From an uncultured Bacteroidota bacterium (GTDB lineage: Bacteria > Bacteroidota > Bacteroidia > Bacteroidales > P3): DNA of 64,000 bases. This document shows, piece by piece, positions 53,200 through 63,611 of this stretch. Location: contig CADAWR010000002.1 of assembly GCA_902791695.1 (NCBI GenBank), forward strand, positions 1-64,000, read 5' to 3'. The stretch's first letter is position 1. Each line of letters starts with the position of its first letter. The notes beneath the pieces were generated by a model. It was not told the origin of the DNA, did no database searches, and saw only the letters and a program-made list of their open reading frames with translations. Both the position numbers and the translations under genes were made by a program.

Positions 53200-56100
53200 A
53201 TGAGCACCAAGTTTTTCAACAATATCGAGTCGACGCTGATGGACAAGTTCCACGGCATCGCCTCTGCAATGGCCAACTTCGACATATTCCATGCTGTAGT
53301 TGGCTATTTTCGTTCTTCGGGATATTTCAAACTGCGACAGGAATTGGATGCCACACAGGAAATCAAGATTCTTGTCGGCATCAATATCGACAATCTCTTC
53401 CGTCAGTCGCAAGCGGCTGGTAAGCTCTTCTTTGGAGACAAAGAGATGAGTCTGGAACAATACTGTGAGGATTTCCTTCGTGATGTCTATCAATCCGAAT
53501 ACTCATCCGAGGTGGATGAGGGCATCCGCCAGTTCTGTGAAGATGTTTCGAGTGGTCGCCTGCAACTGCGCATCCACCCCACCAAAGACCTGCATGCCAA
53601 GTTCTACCTCTGCCTGCCCAAGAACCACAGCGAACACAGCGACGGCTGGGTCATCATGGGTAGCAGCAACCTTAGCGCCCAAGGACTTGGCACCACCGAG
53701 CCGCCTCGCTACGAGCTCAATGTGGCCATGAAGGACTATGACGATGTGCAATATTGCGAGGAGCAGTTCCAGCAACTTTGGGATGATGCCATTCCGGTGA
53801 CATTGGACGATGTGAACCATATCGTCGGGAAGACCCATCTTGCGCCAGAAGAACATCAGCCCACTCCATACGAGCTATACATGCGTATGCTCATCGACCA
53901 CTTCGGCAATCAGGTCGAGGATGATTTCATTCCTCAACTGCCCGACAACTACGACAACCTTACCTACCAGCGTGACGCTGTGGTGCAAGGCTATGACATT
54001 ATGATGCAGCACGGCGGCTGCTTTATCGCCGATGTGGTGGGATTGGGCAAAACCGTGGTGGCCGCTATGATTGCGCAGCGCTTCATCGCCGCCAATGGCG
54101 ACAACACCCGCATCCTTGTCATCTTCCCACCAGCTGTTAAAAGCAACTGGGAAGACACTTTTGCTGACTTCCATATCAAAAACAAATTCAGTCACTTTAT
54201 CACCAATGGCAGTTTGGATAAAGTGATTGAGGGATCTGACAACTTCAGTCAACCAGGCTATTACGACCTTATCATTGTCGATGAGGCCCATAACTTCCGG
54301 CACGACAGCAACGACAACTATGACCTTCTGCAACGTATCTGCAAGTCGGCCCGCCTCAACAAGGGCAATGTCAAGGGTGCAAGCGCGTCCTCCTGCTCTC
54401 GGCCACACCGCTCAACAATACGCCCGAGGACATCAAGAACCAGCTGCTGCTGTTCCAGGATACCGCCCGCTGCACCCTCGACGGTGTGGGTAACATCGCC
54501 GACACTTTCGCCCCTTGGATTAAGGCGTTCAAGAGCCTCATGTCGCAACGTCGCGTCCTGAGTGCCGATTACCTTACCAGTCATATAGACGACATCAACC
54601 AGCAGATGCGCCACATTGTGTTGGAGAAGGTGATGGTGCGTCGCACCCGCAGCAATATCCAGCACGAACCCCGTTATGCCGGCGAGATTCATTTCCCGCA
54701 GTTGCTCGACCCCACCGACCGCACTTATCAGATGTCGCCCGAGGTGTTGATGCTTTTTGTGGACACCTACAAGAAATTGGTGGACACTCCCACCGCCAAC
54801 TTGAAAGAAGACAATCCCGATATGTTCGACGGCAGCGGCTTGCGCTATGCCCGATATAGAGCCATAGAATATTGCCCGTCTTACAAGATTACGTCTGGCA
54901 AAACAGCGAAACACATGGCCGACTCGCTGGCCGGAATCTACCAAACCCACATGGTCAAACGTCTGGAGAGCAGCTTCGACGCCTTTAGAAAATCGCTCCA
55001 TACGCTCCTCGATGCCACCAACGGTATGATTAAGATGTTCAAAGAGGACAAGGTGATCATCGCCCCCGAACTGAATGTAAAGAAACTGCAAGCCGACGGC
55101 ATGGAGTTGGACGAGATAATCGAGCTGGCCATCGGCAAGGGCTTTGAACAGAACGAGATTGTGTTCCGTGCTGCCGACTTCAAGCCCGACTTCTTGCCGA
55201 TGCTGGAATACGATGCCGAAGTGTTGGACAAACTCTGCAAACGGTGGGACAAGGTGAAATCCGACCCCAAGTTGGACCTCTTTGTCAGAATGCTGGAGGA
55301 TGAGCTCTTTGACAAGAGCAAGAACCTCGAAGGCAAGCTGGTGGTGTTCAGCGAGAGTGTTGATACCGTCAACTATCTGGAGAAAGAACTGAAAGAACGT
55401 CTGCATCGCAACGATATCCTTGCCGTCTGTGCCAAGAATCGCAACCGTCTGCGTGAGACCATTCAGGCGAACTTCGATGCCAAATACAAGAAGGAATGGC
55501 GTAACGACTATAACATCATCATCACCTCCGACGTGCTGGCCGAAGGTGTCAACCTGCACCGCGCCAATGTCATTGTCAACTACGACAGTCCTTGGAATGC
55601 CACCCGTCTGATGCAGCGCATTGGTCGTGTGAACCGTATCGGCTCCACCGCCGACGCCATCTACAACTATATGTTCTATCCCTCCGACCCGGGCGATGCC
55701 ATCATCAGCCTGAAGAAGAACTCGCTCATCAAGTTGCAGAGTTTCCATTCCGCCCTCGGCGAGGACACCAGAATCTACTCGCACGAGGAGATGGTACACG
55801 AATTCAAGCTCTTCAACGCCGACGTGCGCGACGAGACCGACCGCAACTTCGAGTTAATCCGCGATGTGCGCCACCTCCACGATACCAATCCCACACTCTA
55901 CCGCAAAATAAAACAGTTACCACCCAAGAGCAGATGCTGCAGAATTGAAAATTCAAAATTGAAAATTGAAAATTCAACAGTAACGTATCTTTCTTCTGAC
56001 TTTAAGAAGGCTTTCTATCTTGTCGGAGAATCCATCCGCGAACTTTCCTTCCTCGAGGCTGCGGACATATTCTATGCTGAGCCCGACGAGAAGGCCGTGC

Positions 56101-56513
56101 CTTTCGGCGACAGCGAGTCCCTACACTATGAGCAAGTGCAGACGTCTTTGAAGCAATATACCCTCGACCAGCAGCGCGAGCATCAAGACGACAAGCCCAA
56201 GATTGGCAGCAAAGACAACGACGCCAAGAAGGCCGCCGCCTTCCTGCGCGAGGTGCGCCCTCTGCTTGACGATGAAGGCCGCCACACCGTCGACCAACTG
56301 AAGCATCTGGTGGAACGCGGCACCTACAACCAGTTGGCCGACGCACTTATCCGCATGTCAAAGAAACAAAAGAAAGAGCCAGCTCCCATCATCAAGATCT
56401 TGGAACAGCTCGAAGATTTGGACAGCCGTTATGGACAGCCGCAAACCGAGACGACTACCAAACAGGTTGCACTCACCACAGCAGATATCATCCTTTCTGA
56501 AACATTCAAATAA
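53200..56513 (+). pseudogene. PLD-like nuclease plus SNF2-type helicase, frameshifted
   Basis: Start ATG 53200 (MSTKFFNNIESTLMDKFHGI). Residues about 1-170 are a phospholipase-D-like domain (LHAKFYLCLPKNHSEHSDGW ... GSSN near 130). The helicase core has FIADVVGLGKTVVAAMIAQR near residue 275 (Walker A), DEAHNF near 362, and, after a break at about 54378, LLLSATPLNNTPEDI and later RIGRVNRIGSTADAIYNYM. One base (probably C in GGTGCCAAG) seems missing at 54378-54380, so the two halves lie in different frames. A longer in-frame start at 53083 would read through the structured RNA. The helicase is paired with a DNA methyltransferase. It contains an AATTGAAA-type repeat (55943-55978) in the C-terminal part. 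Confidence 0.85.
55943..55978. repeat. AATTGAAA/AATTCAAA simple repeat inside the helicase gene
   Basis: Tandem AATTGAAA and AATTCAAA-like words, encoding RIENSKLKIENS in frame. Such words are typical of intergenic DNA in Bacteroidota. Confidence 0.8.
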
Positions 56514-56521
56514 ACAATACC

Positions 56522-59485
56522 ATGAACCCCGAGGCCCTACGCAAGATATTCAAATCCCCGTTCGACTATATGACCTACAGCAACGAGATTGTCCACCGCC
56601 TTTTCGGCTGCAACGATGTAGCCACAAGTCCTGAAATGCTCGACACCAATGCCGAAGGCGACAAGAGCTATTTCATCGGCCAGATGGAAGATGTCGATGG
56701 TCGTCTGCTCGGTTTCTTCTACACACGTGTGGCTGAAGGAGGCGATGTGCGCCGCAAGCGGGTGGGGCTGCGCAAGCTGATTCAGCCTTACCTGAAATAT
56801 GATGTCGATGGAGCCATTGCCATCTTCGACGACGGAAATCATTGGCGACTCTCCTACATCTGCGACCTCAAGGAGGGGAGCACTTCGGCCAAGCGTTTCT
56901 CCTATATCTTGGGTGATGAGCAGGGACAATACAAAACCCCGATAGAGCGATTAGGAAAGGTGGCGGAGAAGAATGGCCGTTTCAAGTTGTCCGACCTCAA
57001 GGATGCCTTCTCCGTCGATGCCCTCAGCAAGGAGTTCTTCGATGAGTACCATCGCCACTACGACATTATCATCAATGAATTGAATCGGCAAGGGTTTGAA
57101 GGTGCCACCATTCACGACTATGTCAAGAAAATGATGGGACGCATCGTCTTCCTGCATTTCCTGCAGAAGAAGGGCTGGCTGAACGGCAATCTAGCTTTTC
57201 TGCGCGACCTATTCTTCTTTAGCCCGCATCAAGGCGACTTCCTTGAGCAGGTGCTGGAGCCACTTTTCTTTGGAATCTTCAATACAGAGAAAGCCAACCG
57301 AGAGCAACTGTTCAAGGCAAAAGGTTGGGATATGGGGTTGTTGGAAGACTGGAAGGAGTTACCGTATCTGAATGGCGGACTTTTTGAACGTGATGCTGTC
57401 GATGAGCAGAATATCACCTTGCCGACCTCACTCTTTGAGGACTTGTTCACCTTTATGGCCTCTTACAACTTCACCGTCGATGAAAACGATCCCGACGATG
57501 CCGAGGTGGGTGTCGACCCCGAGATGCTGGGCAAAATCTTCGAGAGCCTATTGGAGGACAACAAAGCCAAAGGCGCGTTCTATACCCCCAAGGAGATTGT
57601 CCGTTACATGTGCAAAGAGTCGCTCATTGCCTATCTCGCCACACAGATAGACAAATCTCCATCAGAACGAAAAGAGCAAAAAGAAAAATCAGATAGTCCT
57701 GATTGCGATAAATACATTCGTGCTTTCGTCGAGACTCACGAGATGCAACCCGAGTTGGAGCCTTACCGCGACACCCTCAACATCGCCCTCCGCGAAGTAA
57801 AGATATGTGACCCCGCTATTGGCAGCGGTGCTTTTCCCATGGGCCTGCTTAATGAGCTTTGGCGTTGCCGCGAAGCAATAGAAGAGACCTCTTCCCGCGT
57901 AGAGTTGAAGAAAGAAATCATCGAGAACAACATCTATGGTGTCGACATCGAGAAAGGTGCCATTGACATCGCCCGCCTGCGCTTTTGGCTATCCATAGTT
58001 GTCGATGCCGAGGAGCCGGAGCCACTGCCCAACTTCGACTACAAGTTTATGCAGGGCAACAGCCTTATCGAGAGTTTCGAGGGCTTCGACCTCAGTCGTA
58101 TCTCGAGCCGTCTGCGTGGCGGACAATCTAAATCGATGCAGTTGGTGTTGGGTATTGATAGCCATACCAGCCGACAGAATCTCCAACGCCTGTTGCGCGA
58201 GTATTTCTCTGTCACCGACCACAAGCAGAAATCCAGTATGCGCCAAGCCATCAACGAAGAGGTAAAGACCCTTATCCGCGATAGCATTGGCGGCACACCC
58301 GCATCCCTCGCCAAGTTAGAGAAGATGGACTGCTCCGCCAACCAAGATTTCTTCCTCTGGCACACCTGGTTCAAAGACATCTTCGACAACGGCGGGTTTG
58401 ATATCGTCATTGGTAATCCGCCGTATGGGGCAACGATAACTGAACAAAAAGAAGAATATAAGAAACGTTATTTATGTACTGAAGGCAAGTATGAAATTTA
58501 TAAATACTTCTTTGAACAAGCAACGAATATCGCAAATTTTAAGGGCATAATTGCTCTAATAACACCTAATACTTGGCAAACATTAGGATATTTTAAGAAA
58601 ATGCGACAGCTCCTCTTTGACAGATGCGAAATAATATCCATTACAGATTCTCTATATAATATATTTGCAAGTGCAACCGTTGACACAATGATAACTTTAC
58701 TTCGGGTTAATAAAGGTAATAAATCAACAAAATATAAATTTGTAGAGGAGAACTTAAACACATTTTATTATCTGGATGTTAACATTGGTAATGATAAAAT
58801 ACTCTATGTGAAAACCAATCCGATTATTCAGAAAATTGAAAAAAGTGGAACAACACTTGGATCTATTGCCGAAATCTGGCAAGGATTAATTGCATATGCA
58901 GGAAAGAGCCAACCAAGAGTATGGTCTTCTACAGAAAAGGAAACGGAGTTTCACAGAAAACTATTATACGGAAGAGACATTTCCAAATACGCAATAACAT
59001 GGAGTGGGGAATATCTTAAATATGGAGAATGGTTACATCGGTCAAGGCCTTCCTATATTTTTGAAAAAGAGAAAATTCTTGTTCAACGCATTCGCAATCC
59101 CAAGTTAAAAACACGATTGGTTTGTGCATATGATATTAATGGATATATTAATGGCACAGGTTTGTCAAATATTGTATTGTCAGGTCAAAATGAAGATTTA
59201 TATTCACTCAAATTCATAGTAGGATTACTTAATTCAAAACTATTAAATTATTGGTTTTCTTTTTATTTTGTCGACGTAAATATAAAACCAGAACAACTGA
59301 GAAAAATCCCACTCCCTATTAAAATGACAAACAATGAAATTATTCGTCTCGTAGATAGAATTATGTCTGCTAAACAAAATAGTCCTAATGCAAATACAAA
59401 TGATTTAGAGCAAGAAATCGACCGACAAGTCTACGCCCTCTACAACCTCACCCTTGAAGAAATCGGTATTATTGAGAATTCTTAA
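56522..59485 (+). CDS. Eco57I-like / Type IIG adenine-specific DNA methyltransferase
   Basis: 987 residues. N-terminal domain (about 1-200) includes GAIAIFDDGNHWRLSYICDL, possibly a nuclease-like fold. SAM-binding motif VKICDPAIGSGAFPMGLLNE near 425, and catalytic DIVIGNPPYGATITEQKEEY near 630, the (D/N)PPY adenine methyltransferase motif. A TaqI-like C-terminal target-recognition part follows. Bases 58430-59410 are markedly AT-rich against the GC-rich rest, and normal composition returns in the last 25 codons. It follows the helicase by eight bases. Function: DNA modification, probably with the helicase in restriction or related phage defence. Confidence 0.9.
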   Translation: MNPEALRKIFKSPFDYMTYSNEIVHRLFGCNDVATSPEMLDTNAEGDKSYFIGQMEDVDGRLLGFFYTRVAEGGDVRRKRVGLRKLIQPYLKYDVDGAIAIFDDGNHWRLSYICDLKEGSTSAKRFSYILGDEQGQYKTPIERLGKVAEKNGRFKLSDLKDAFSVDALSKEFFDEYHRHYDIIINELNRQGFEGATIHDYVKKMMGRIVFLHFLQKKGWLNGNLAFLRDLFFFSPHQGDFLEQVLEPLFFGIFNTEKANREQLFKAKGWDMGLLEDWKELPYLNGGLFERDAVDEQNITLPTSLFEDLFTFMASYNFTVDENDPDDAEVGVDPEMLGKIFESLLEDNKAKGAFYTPKEIVRYMCKESLIAYLATQIDKSPSERKEQKEKSDSPDCDKYIRAFVETHEMQPELEPYRDTLNIALREVKICDPAIGSGAFPMGLLNELWRCREAIEETSSRVELKKEIIENNIYGVDIEKGAIDIARLRFWLSIVVDAEEPEPLPNFDYKFMQGNSLIESFEGFDLSRISSRLRGGQSKSMQLVLGIDSHTSRQNLQRLLREYFSVTDHKQKSSMRQAINEEVKTLIRDSIGGTPASLAKLEKMDCSANQDFFLWHTWFKDIFDNGGFDIVIGNPPYGATITEQKEEYKKRYLCTEGKYEIYKYFFEQATNIANFKGIIALITPNTWQTLGYFKKMRQLLFDRCEIISITDSLYNIFASATVDTMITLLRVNKGNKSTKYKFVEENLNTFYYLDVNIGNDKILYVKTNPIIQKIEKSGTTLGSIAEIWQGLIAYAGKSQPRVWSSTEKETEFHRKLLYGRDISKYAITWSGEYLKYGEWLHRSRPSYIFEKEKILVQRIRNPKLKTRLVCAYDINGYINGTGLSNIVLSGQNEDLYSLKFIVGLLNSKLLNYWFSFYFVDVNIKPEQLRKIPLPIKMTNNEIIRLVDRIMSAKQNSPNANTNDLEQEIDRQVYALYNLTLEEIGIIENS

Positions 59486-60426
59486 TGCTTTTTGTTTAGC
59501 TTTTTTAAAATGTTTTCAATATATGTTGGGCTAACATACGATAAATGCTCCCTGCCATAATCTGTTTTAAAGAAGTTGTTTTGTAAGATTTCTTTTGATA
59601 TACCAAAATCCTCTTGAACAAATTCGTGAATCTTCCCTAAAAAGGTTATGCCGATATGTATCATAGGGTAAAATGTTTCTGGCTTGGTATTATCAATGGA
59701 AAGATTGCTCGAACTCAGTCCATGAACATATTGAGAGAGGTAAGATAGAAAGAAAGTGCTAGATTCTTTTCCGTTGATTAAAGGATATATTTTCTGCCAA
59801 GAAAATTTTTGCTTAAAATTTTTTAGTGATTTAAATCTCCAGTTATCATAATCAAGACTGATCAGATACTCTATCTCTGTTTTATATTGTTTGTATAAAA
59901 CGTTTCCCCTTATTTCCTTTAATGAATAATCTATAGCATTTAAGGTGTCTCCAATCGCAACTCTTACACCCTGTTGAGTTTGTTTTTTTTCAGATTCTGA
60001 AATTGTAACGTCATCAGTGGGTTTGATTGATTGTATGGCTTTCAATCTTGTATTTAGACCATCATACAAGAACAGATAATGTCTTAATGCGATTTCATCA
60101 GCATTTTGATTCCGATAGATTAAAATATATGAGGCAAGATTATCTGCAATAGAACGAAGAATCGTGGCAGCAGATGAGTAATCATGATTGTTTTCTATAA
60201 CGGTCATAAATGAACATGATGCAAACATGAGTTTTGTTAAAATACCCACTTTGTATCCATTAATATCATTAACAGCCCCTTCTGGAAACATCGACCTGAG
60301 TTGTGTGACTTCATGAGCCACCAAACTATAAAGTCCTTTATAGGCATTAAAGTATGATCCGTTAAACATATCAAGTTCAGAAACTTTCATTATATTTATT
60401 GTTTTAATTATATTATTGTTAATCAA
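59482..60426 (-). CDS. Hypothetical protein next to the KAP ATPase
   Basis: A 314-residue helical, soluble protein with YKGLYSLVAHEVTQLRSMFP and SSAATILRSIADNLASYILI and a C-terminal stretch ISKEILQNNFFKTDYGREHL. The N-terminal part resembles DUF5677-like proteins, but I am not sure. The first Met overlaps the KAP gene stop; a later Met 12 codons in (60390) could also be the start. It is strongly AT-rich. The stop overlaps the convergent methyltransferase stop by four bases. Confidence 0.6.
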   Translation of the reverse strand: MINNNIIKTINIMKVSELDMFNGSYFNAYKGLYSLVAHEVTQLRSMFPEGAVNDINGYKVGILTKLMFASCSFMTVIENNHDYSSAATILRSIADNLASYILIYRNQNADEIALRHYLFLYDGLNTRLKAIQSIKPTDDVTISESEKKQTQQGVRVAIGDTLNAIDYSLKEIRGNVLYKQYKTEIEYLISLDYDNWRFKSLKNFKQKFSWQKIYPLINGKESSTFFLSYLSQYVHGLSSSNLSIDNTKPETFYPMIHIGITFLGKIHEFVQEDFGISKEILQNNFFKTDYGREHLSYVSPTYIENILKKLNKKH

Positions 60427-62977
60427 AACATTTATCTATGAATTTTATGTAGTTTTCTCGATTCGTGAACATCATGTTTAAAGTTCTTTCTTTTGCAGTC
60501 TGTCTATCATTTAGTTCATCATCTGTAGGCGAATCGGTCACATCAACTTCGAAGAACATTTCCGCTTTATGTTTGTTTTTACCCTTATGTTTTGAAAAAT
60601 AGTTCAACAAAAAATCAAAAAACGGAGATTGGTAGATATTCCCAACACCAGTTTCTCTATTTAATGCTGATGCAGTAATAATGTTACAAAGAACGTCTTT
60701 TCTATCAAATAAATTATCTGTAGTACATTTGTTTATTGATAAAAATCGACTTACATTTTCAACTAGTAGAGATTGTGCATTTTTATAACTTCCAATCAAA
60801 GTATGGCCTTCATCACCTGTTCTTTCAAATGAGTTTGCCTCAAATTCACATAACCTTGCCAATGACATTGCAAAAAGTTCATACTCCTGTCCGTGGTTGG
60901 CGTTTTGTATGTATCTTTGGAATTCCGATATTGTGAATGTTTGTAGCTCCTTAAATAAAGTATCTTGAAAATGATTTGAGCGTAATGTCCAGGGAAACAA
61001 TTTATCAATTATTTTAGAATTCATACTTGGAAAGTGTGCGACCATCGATAAAACCGTTGAGATATACCGTCTGCAATTATATGAATCTGTAGCTGGTGTA
61101 TAAGACATTACGATACGTAATAATGAATTATGTTTCCTGTCTGAACACCATTTCTCAACCTGACTGTCAATATTATTTTGGCCTGCGATGAGACTATGAA
61201 CTTCGGATATTGACAATTGATCAAAACTGAGTCCAAAGGAAAAATATTTATGGTAGGACTCCGTAAATGCAAGTTGTGTTATGCTTTTGAAATTACGTTT
61301 AGGATTAAACAATTTCCAAAGTATAGTGAGGCTTTCGGCCTTTAGGGGTTTGCCTGTATAGTTACCCTCATCAACAATACTTGTTTTGCGAGTTCCATCT
61401 ATCCCAGGAAGAAGAGTGAATCTGTTGATATGTAATTTCTCATCTACAACTACCATTAAAATACTTGTGGGTTTATCCCTAAGTTTGTTATATAGTTCGG
61501 AATCATGGTAATATAAAAGCTCCAGCAAGAAAAAATCCTCTGTATTAATTTCCATAGATTCATTTGTGCTACCGTTTTTAAGAATATTTTGAACGGATTC
61601 AAAATCAAGAACAAATTGTCTTGCGAAACGTTTTACTTGCCTATATGATACTAGTACTTGGTTTATGATATTTTCATTTGAATTTATTATGTATGTGATT
61701 GCCCTTTTTAGATTAGAGTTGTTTGACATTTCTGGTATTATTTCGGCCAAACATCTGGCCTGATAATGAGGTTCGGGGCGCTGCAATTTGATTTCAAGAG
61801 GAAATATTTTCTCAATATACAAATTTGATGATTCGATACCCAAAGCTGTCAATTGCTCACAGACATATCCTTTATCATATGAAACAATATAAACAACATT
61901 AGCAAAGTCTGCTGTATTTCGGATTAGCTTAAATGTTTCATATATTTCTTGTTCATTTAATCGGTCGATATCATCAATGAGGACAAAAATCCTTCCACCC
62001 AATTCGGAAAGAAGAACAGAAATTCTTTCTTTCAGCTTGCTAATGGTTGGATGTTTTTTCTTTTCCATTATTTCTGATACTGAAACCAGCCAATTAGGTG
62101 CATCCACCATTGTGAGTAATTCGGCATATTTCAATATTGGCTTTTTCACTGCCGAATAATGCGGAGCAACCTTTTCGCATAATGTGTTAAAAAAATCCAC
62201 AATTATTTGCCTGCTATCAGAACTCTCCCATGGACAGAAATTGACTATCAAAATATTGCTATTGTTCTTCTGTTGTTGTACTATGGAGTTTTCTATATGC
62301 TTAAGGAAAAGCGTTTTTCCAGACCCCCAATCTCCGGAAATGCCAATTGCCAAGGAGTCTTTTTGTTTGGTCGCAAGGACTTTCTTAATTATTAAATCTG
62401 CATACGGTTGTCGAATATGCGGGTCTGTTGTATTTTCTTCGACATTATCTATGCAGAATCCCGAAATATCATCTTCCTCAATAGAGTCCATATTAGATTT
62501 CTCAAAGTTTTTATTTATTATGCCTTTTGCTTTTGATTGAATATTCCGAATGCCTTGCTCGGACCATTTTATAAAACGTCCTTTGCTTTTCTTTGAGAAA
62601 ATCAACGAGACAACGACAGGAACTGTAATTGACAACAACAATAAAAGCCACCATTTTATTCCAAATAAGGACCTGTTCCATACCCAATATTTAGTTGAAA
62701 ACAATAATATGCAATCTAAAACTAATACAATATATAGGCCAAAATACTTTTTAGAATAATCAGTAAGGTTTATGTAGGAGAAATAAAACATTATAAATAT
62801 GGTTGCTAATGATAGTAATGTGTTCACATCACCATTTTCATTTAGATAGTTGCTAATATTAGATATAGTTTTCCCCCAATGCACAAACACCCATTCGTTT
62901 TGCATATCGGATGTAAAACATAGTAACAGCAATAAAAAAATGTATACAAATATTTTTGTTATTTGATTTGTTTTCAT
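60419..62977 (-). CDS. KAP family P-loop NTPase, membrane-bound
   Basis: 852 residues. Four membrane helices at the start (about residues 8-28, 50-70, 75-95, 105-127). Walker A GISGDWGSGKTLFLKHIE near 212 and Walker B GGRIFVLIDDIDRLNEQEIY near 330 mark the KAP branch of STAND/AAA-like NTPases. A long helical C-terminal region may sense a partner. KAP proteins are often in phage-defence clusters, and this one shares the low-GC base composition of the island. Overlap with the next gene suggests that both work together. A TATCTTTG box lies at 63005-63012 on the minus strand. Confidence 0.85.
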   Translation of the reverse strand: MKTNQITKIFVYIFLLLLLCFTSDMQNEWVFVHWGKTISNISNYLNENGDVNTLLSLATIFIMFYFSYINLTDYSKKYFGLYIVLVLDCILLFSTKYWVWNRSLFGIKWWLLLLLSITVPVVVSLIFSKKSKGRFIKWSEQGIRNIQSKAKGIINKNFEKSNMDSIEEDDISGFCIDNVEENTTDPHIRQPYADLIIKKVLATKQKDSLAIGISGDWGSGKTLFLKHIENSIVQQQKNNSNILIVNFCPWESSDSRQIIVDFFNTLCEKVAPHYSAVKKPILKYAELLTMVDAPNWLVSVSEIMEKKKHPTISKLKERISVLLSELGGRIFVLIDDIDRLNEQEIYETFKLIRNTADFANVVYIVSYDKGYVCEQLTALGIESSNLYIEKIFPLEIKLQRPEPHYQARCLAEIIPEMSNNSNLKRAITYIINSNENIINQVLVSYRQVKRFARQFVLDFESVQNILKNGSTNESMEINTEDFFLLELLYYHDSELYNKLRDKPTSILMVVVDEKLHINRFTLLPGIDGTRKTSIVDEGNYTGKPLKAESLTILWKLFNPKRNFKSITQLAFTESYHKYFSFGLSFDQLSISEVHSLIAGQNNIDSQVEKWCSDRKHNSLLRIVMSYTPATDSYNCRRYISTVLSMVAHFPSMNSKIIDKLFPWTLRSNHFQDTLFKELQTFTISEFQRYIQNANHGQEYELFAMSLARLCEFEANSFERTGDEGHTLIGSYKNAQSLLVENVSRFLSINKCTTDNLFDRKDVLCNIITASALNRETGVGNIYQSPFFDFLLNYFSKHKGKNKHKAEMFFEVDVTDSPTDDELNDRQTAKERTLNMMFTNRENYIKFIDKCFD

Positions 62978-63556
62978 TTTGATACTTGTTTAAGTTTATT
63001 TTTGCAAAGATACAAAAAAGTAGTGAAACAAATACACCATATTTATCAACACATTTGTTAATTCTAAAGAAGGCACAAAGAAGGATCGTATAACCCACAA
63101 AGAAGGGGCTGCGAGCCAACATCGCTGAGAGATCGCCGAAGGATCACCGATGGATCACCGAAGGAATAATAAGCTTGAATGTTTGAATGTGTTAATGCGT
63201 TTGCTCCAGTCCCCTGCACGTTGCCGTGCTTACGTGTCTCGCTGCATTAATTCTTATTTCAACGGTGCTGATTCGCTGCATTAACTTTGATTCATTGGTG
63301 CTCGCGACCTATGGTTCGCAGGCATACCACGCAAGCCGGCAAAACGGCCACAGGCAGTTTCGCTCATATGGAGCCAGACAGAATGTATTAGTGATATACT
63401 TTGTATATGTTTTCTGTATGTTTTCTGTATGTTTTGTATATGCTTTGTATATGTTTTGTATATCCTTTCTATATGTTTTCTATATGCTAAGTATATGGTA
63501 AGTATATGGTAAGTATATGGTGGGTATAAGGAATCAATAATCCTGCTGAAGAAATA
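62978..63556. repeat. Gene-free repeat-rich stretch
   Basis: It holds a minus-strand TATCTTTG box for the KAP gene, a GATCACCGA/AGGATCACCG direct repeat (63127-63165) and a 12-base-like tandem repeat of TATATGTTTTG / TATGTTTTC units from about 63403 to 63533. No convincing gene is visible. Confidence 0.75.
63005..63012 (-). promoter_or_regulatory. -7 box (TATCTTTG) for the KAP ATPase
   Basis: TATCTTTGCAAAAATAAAC on the minus strand lies about 30 bases before the KAP start. Confidence 0.55.
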
Positions 63557-63600
63557 AATCCCCTGCTGGCGGTACCGGCAGGGGATTCTTTTGTTTTTTT
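63557..63600. terminator. Terminator hairpin next to the nitroreductase gene
   Basis: AATCCCCTGC (63557-63566) pairs with GCAGGGGATT (63578-63587), followed on the plus strand by TCTTTTGTTTTTTT. On the minus strand it follows the nitroreductase stop. Confidence 0.75.
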
Positions 63601-63611
63601 AGTATTCTATC

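Noticed and set aside
63403-63533. Possible CRISPR array
   Set aside because: Units are 11-12 bases with no spacers, so it is a simple tandem repeat.
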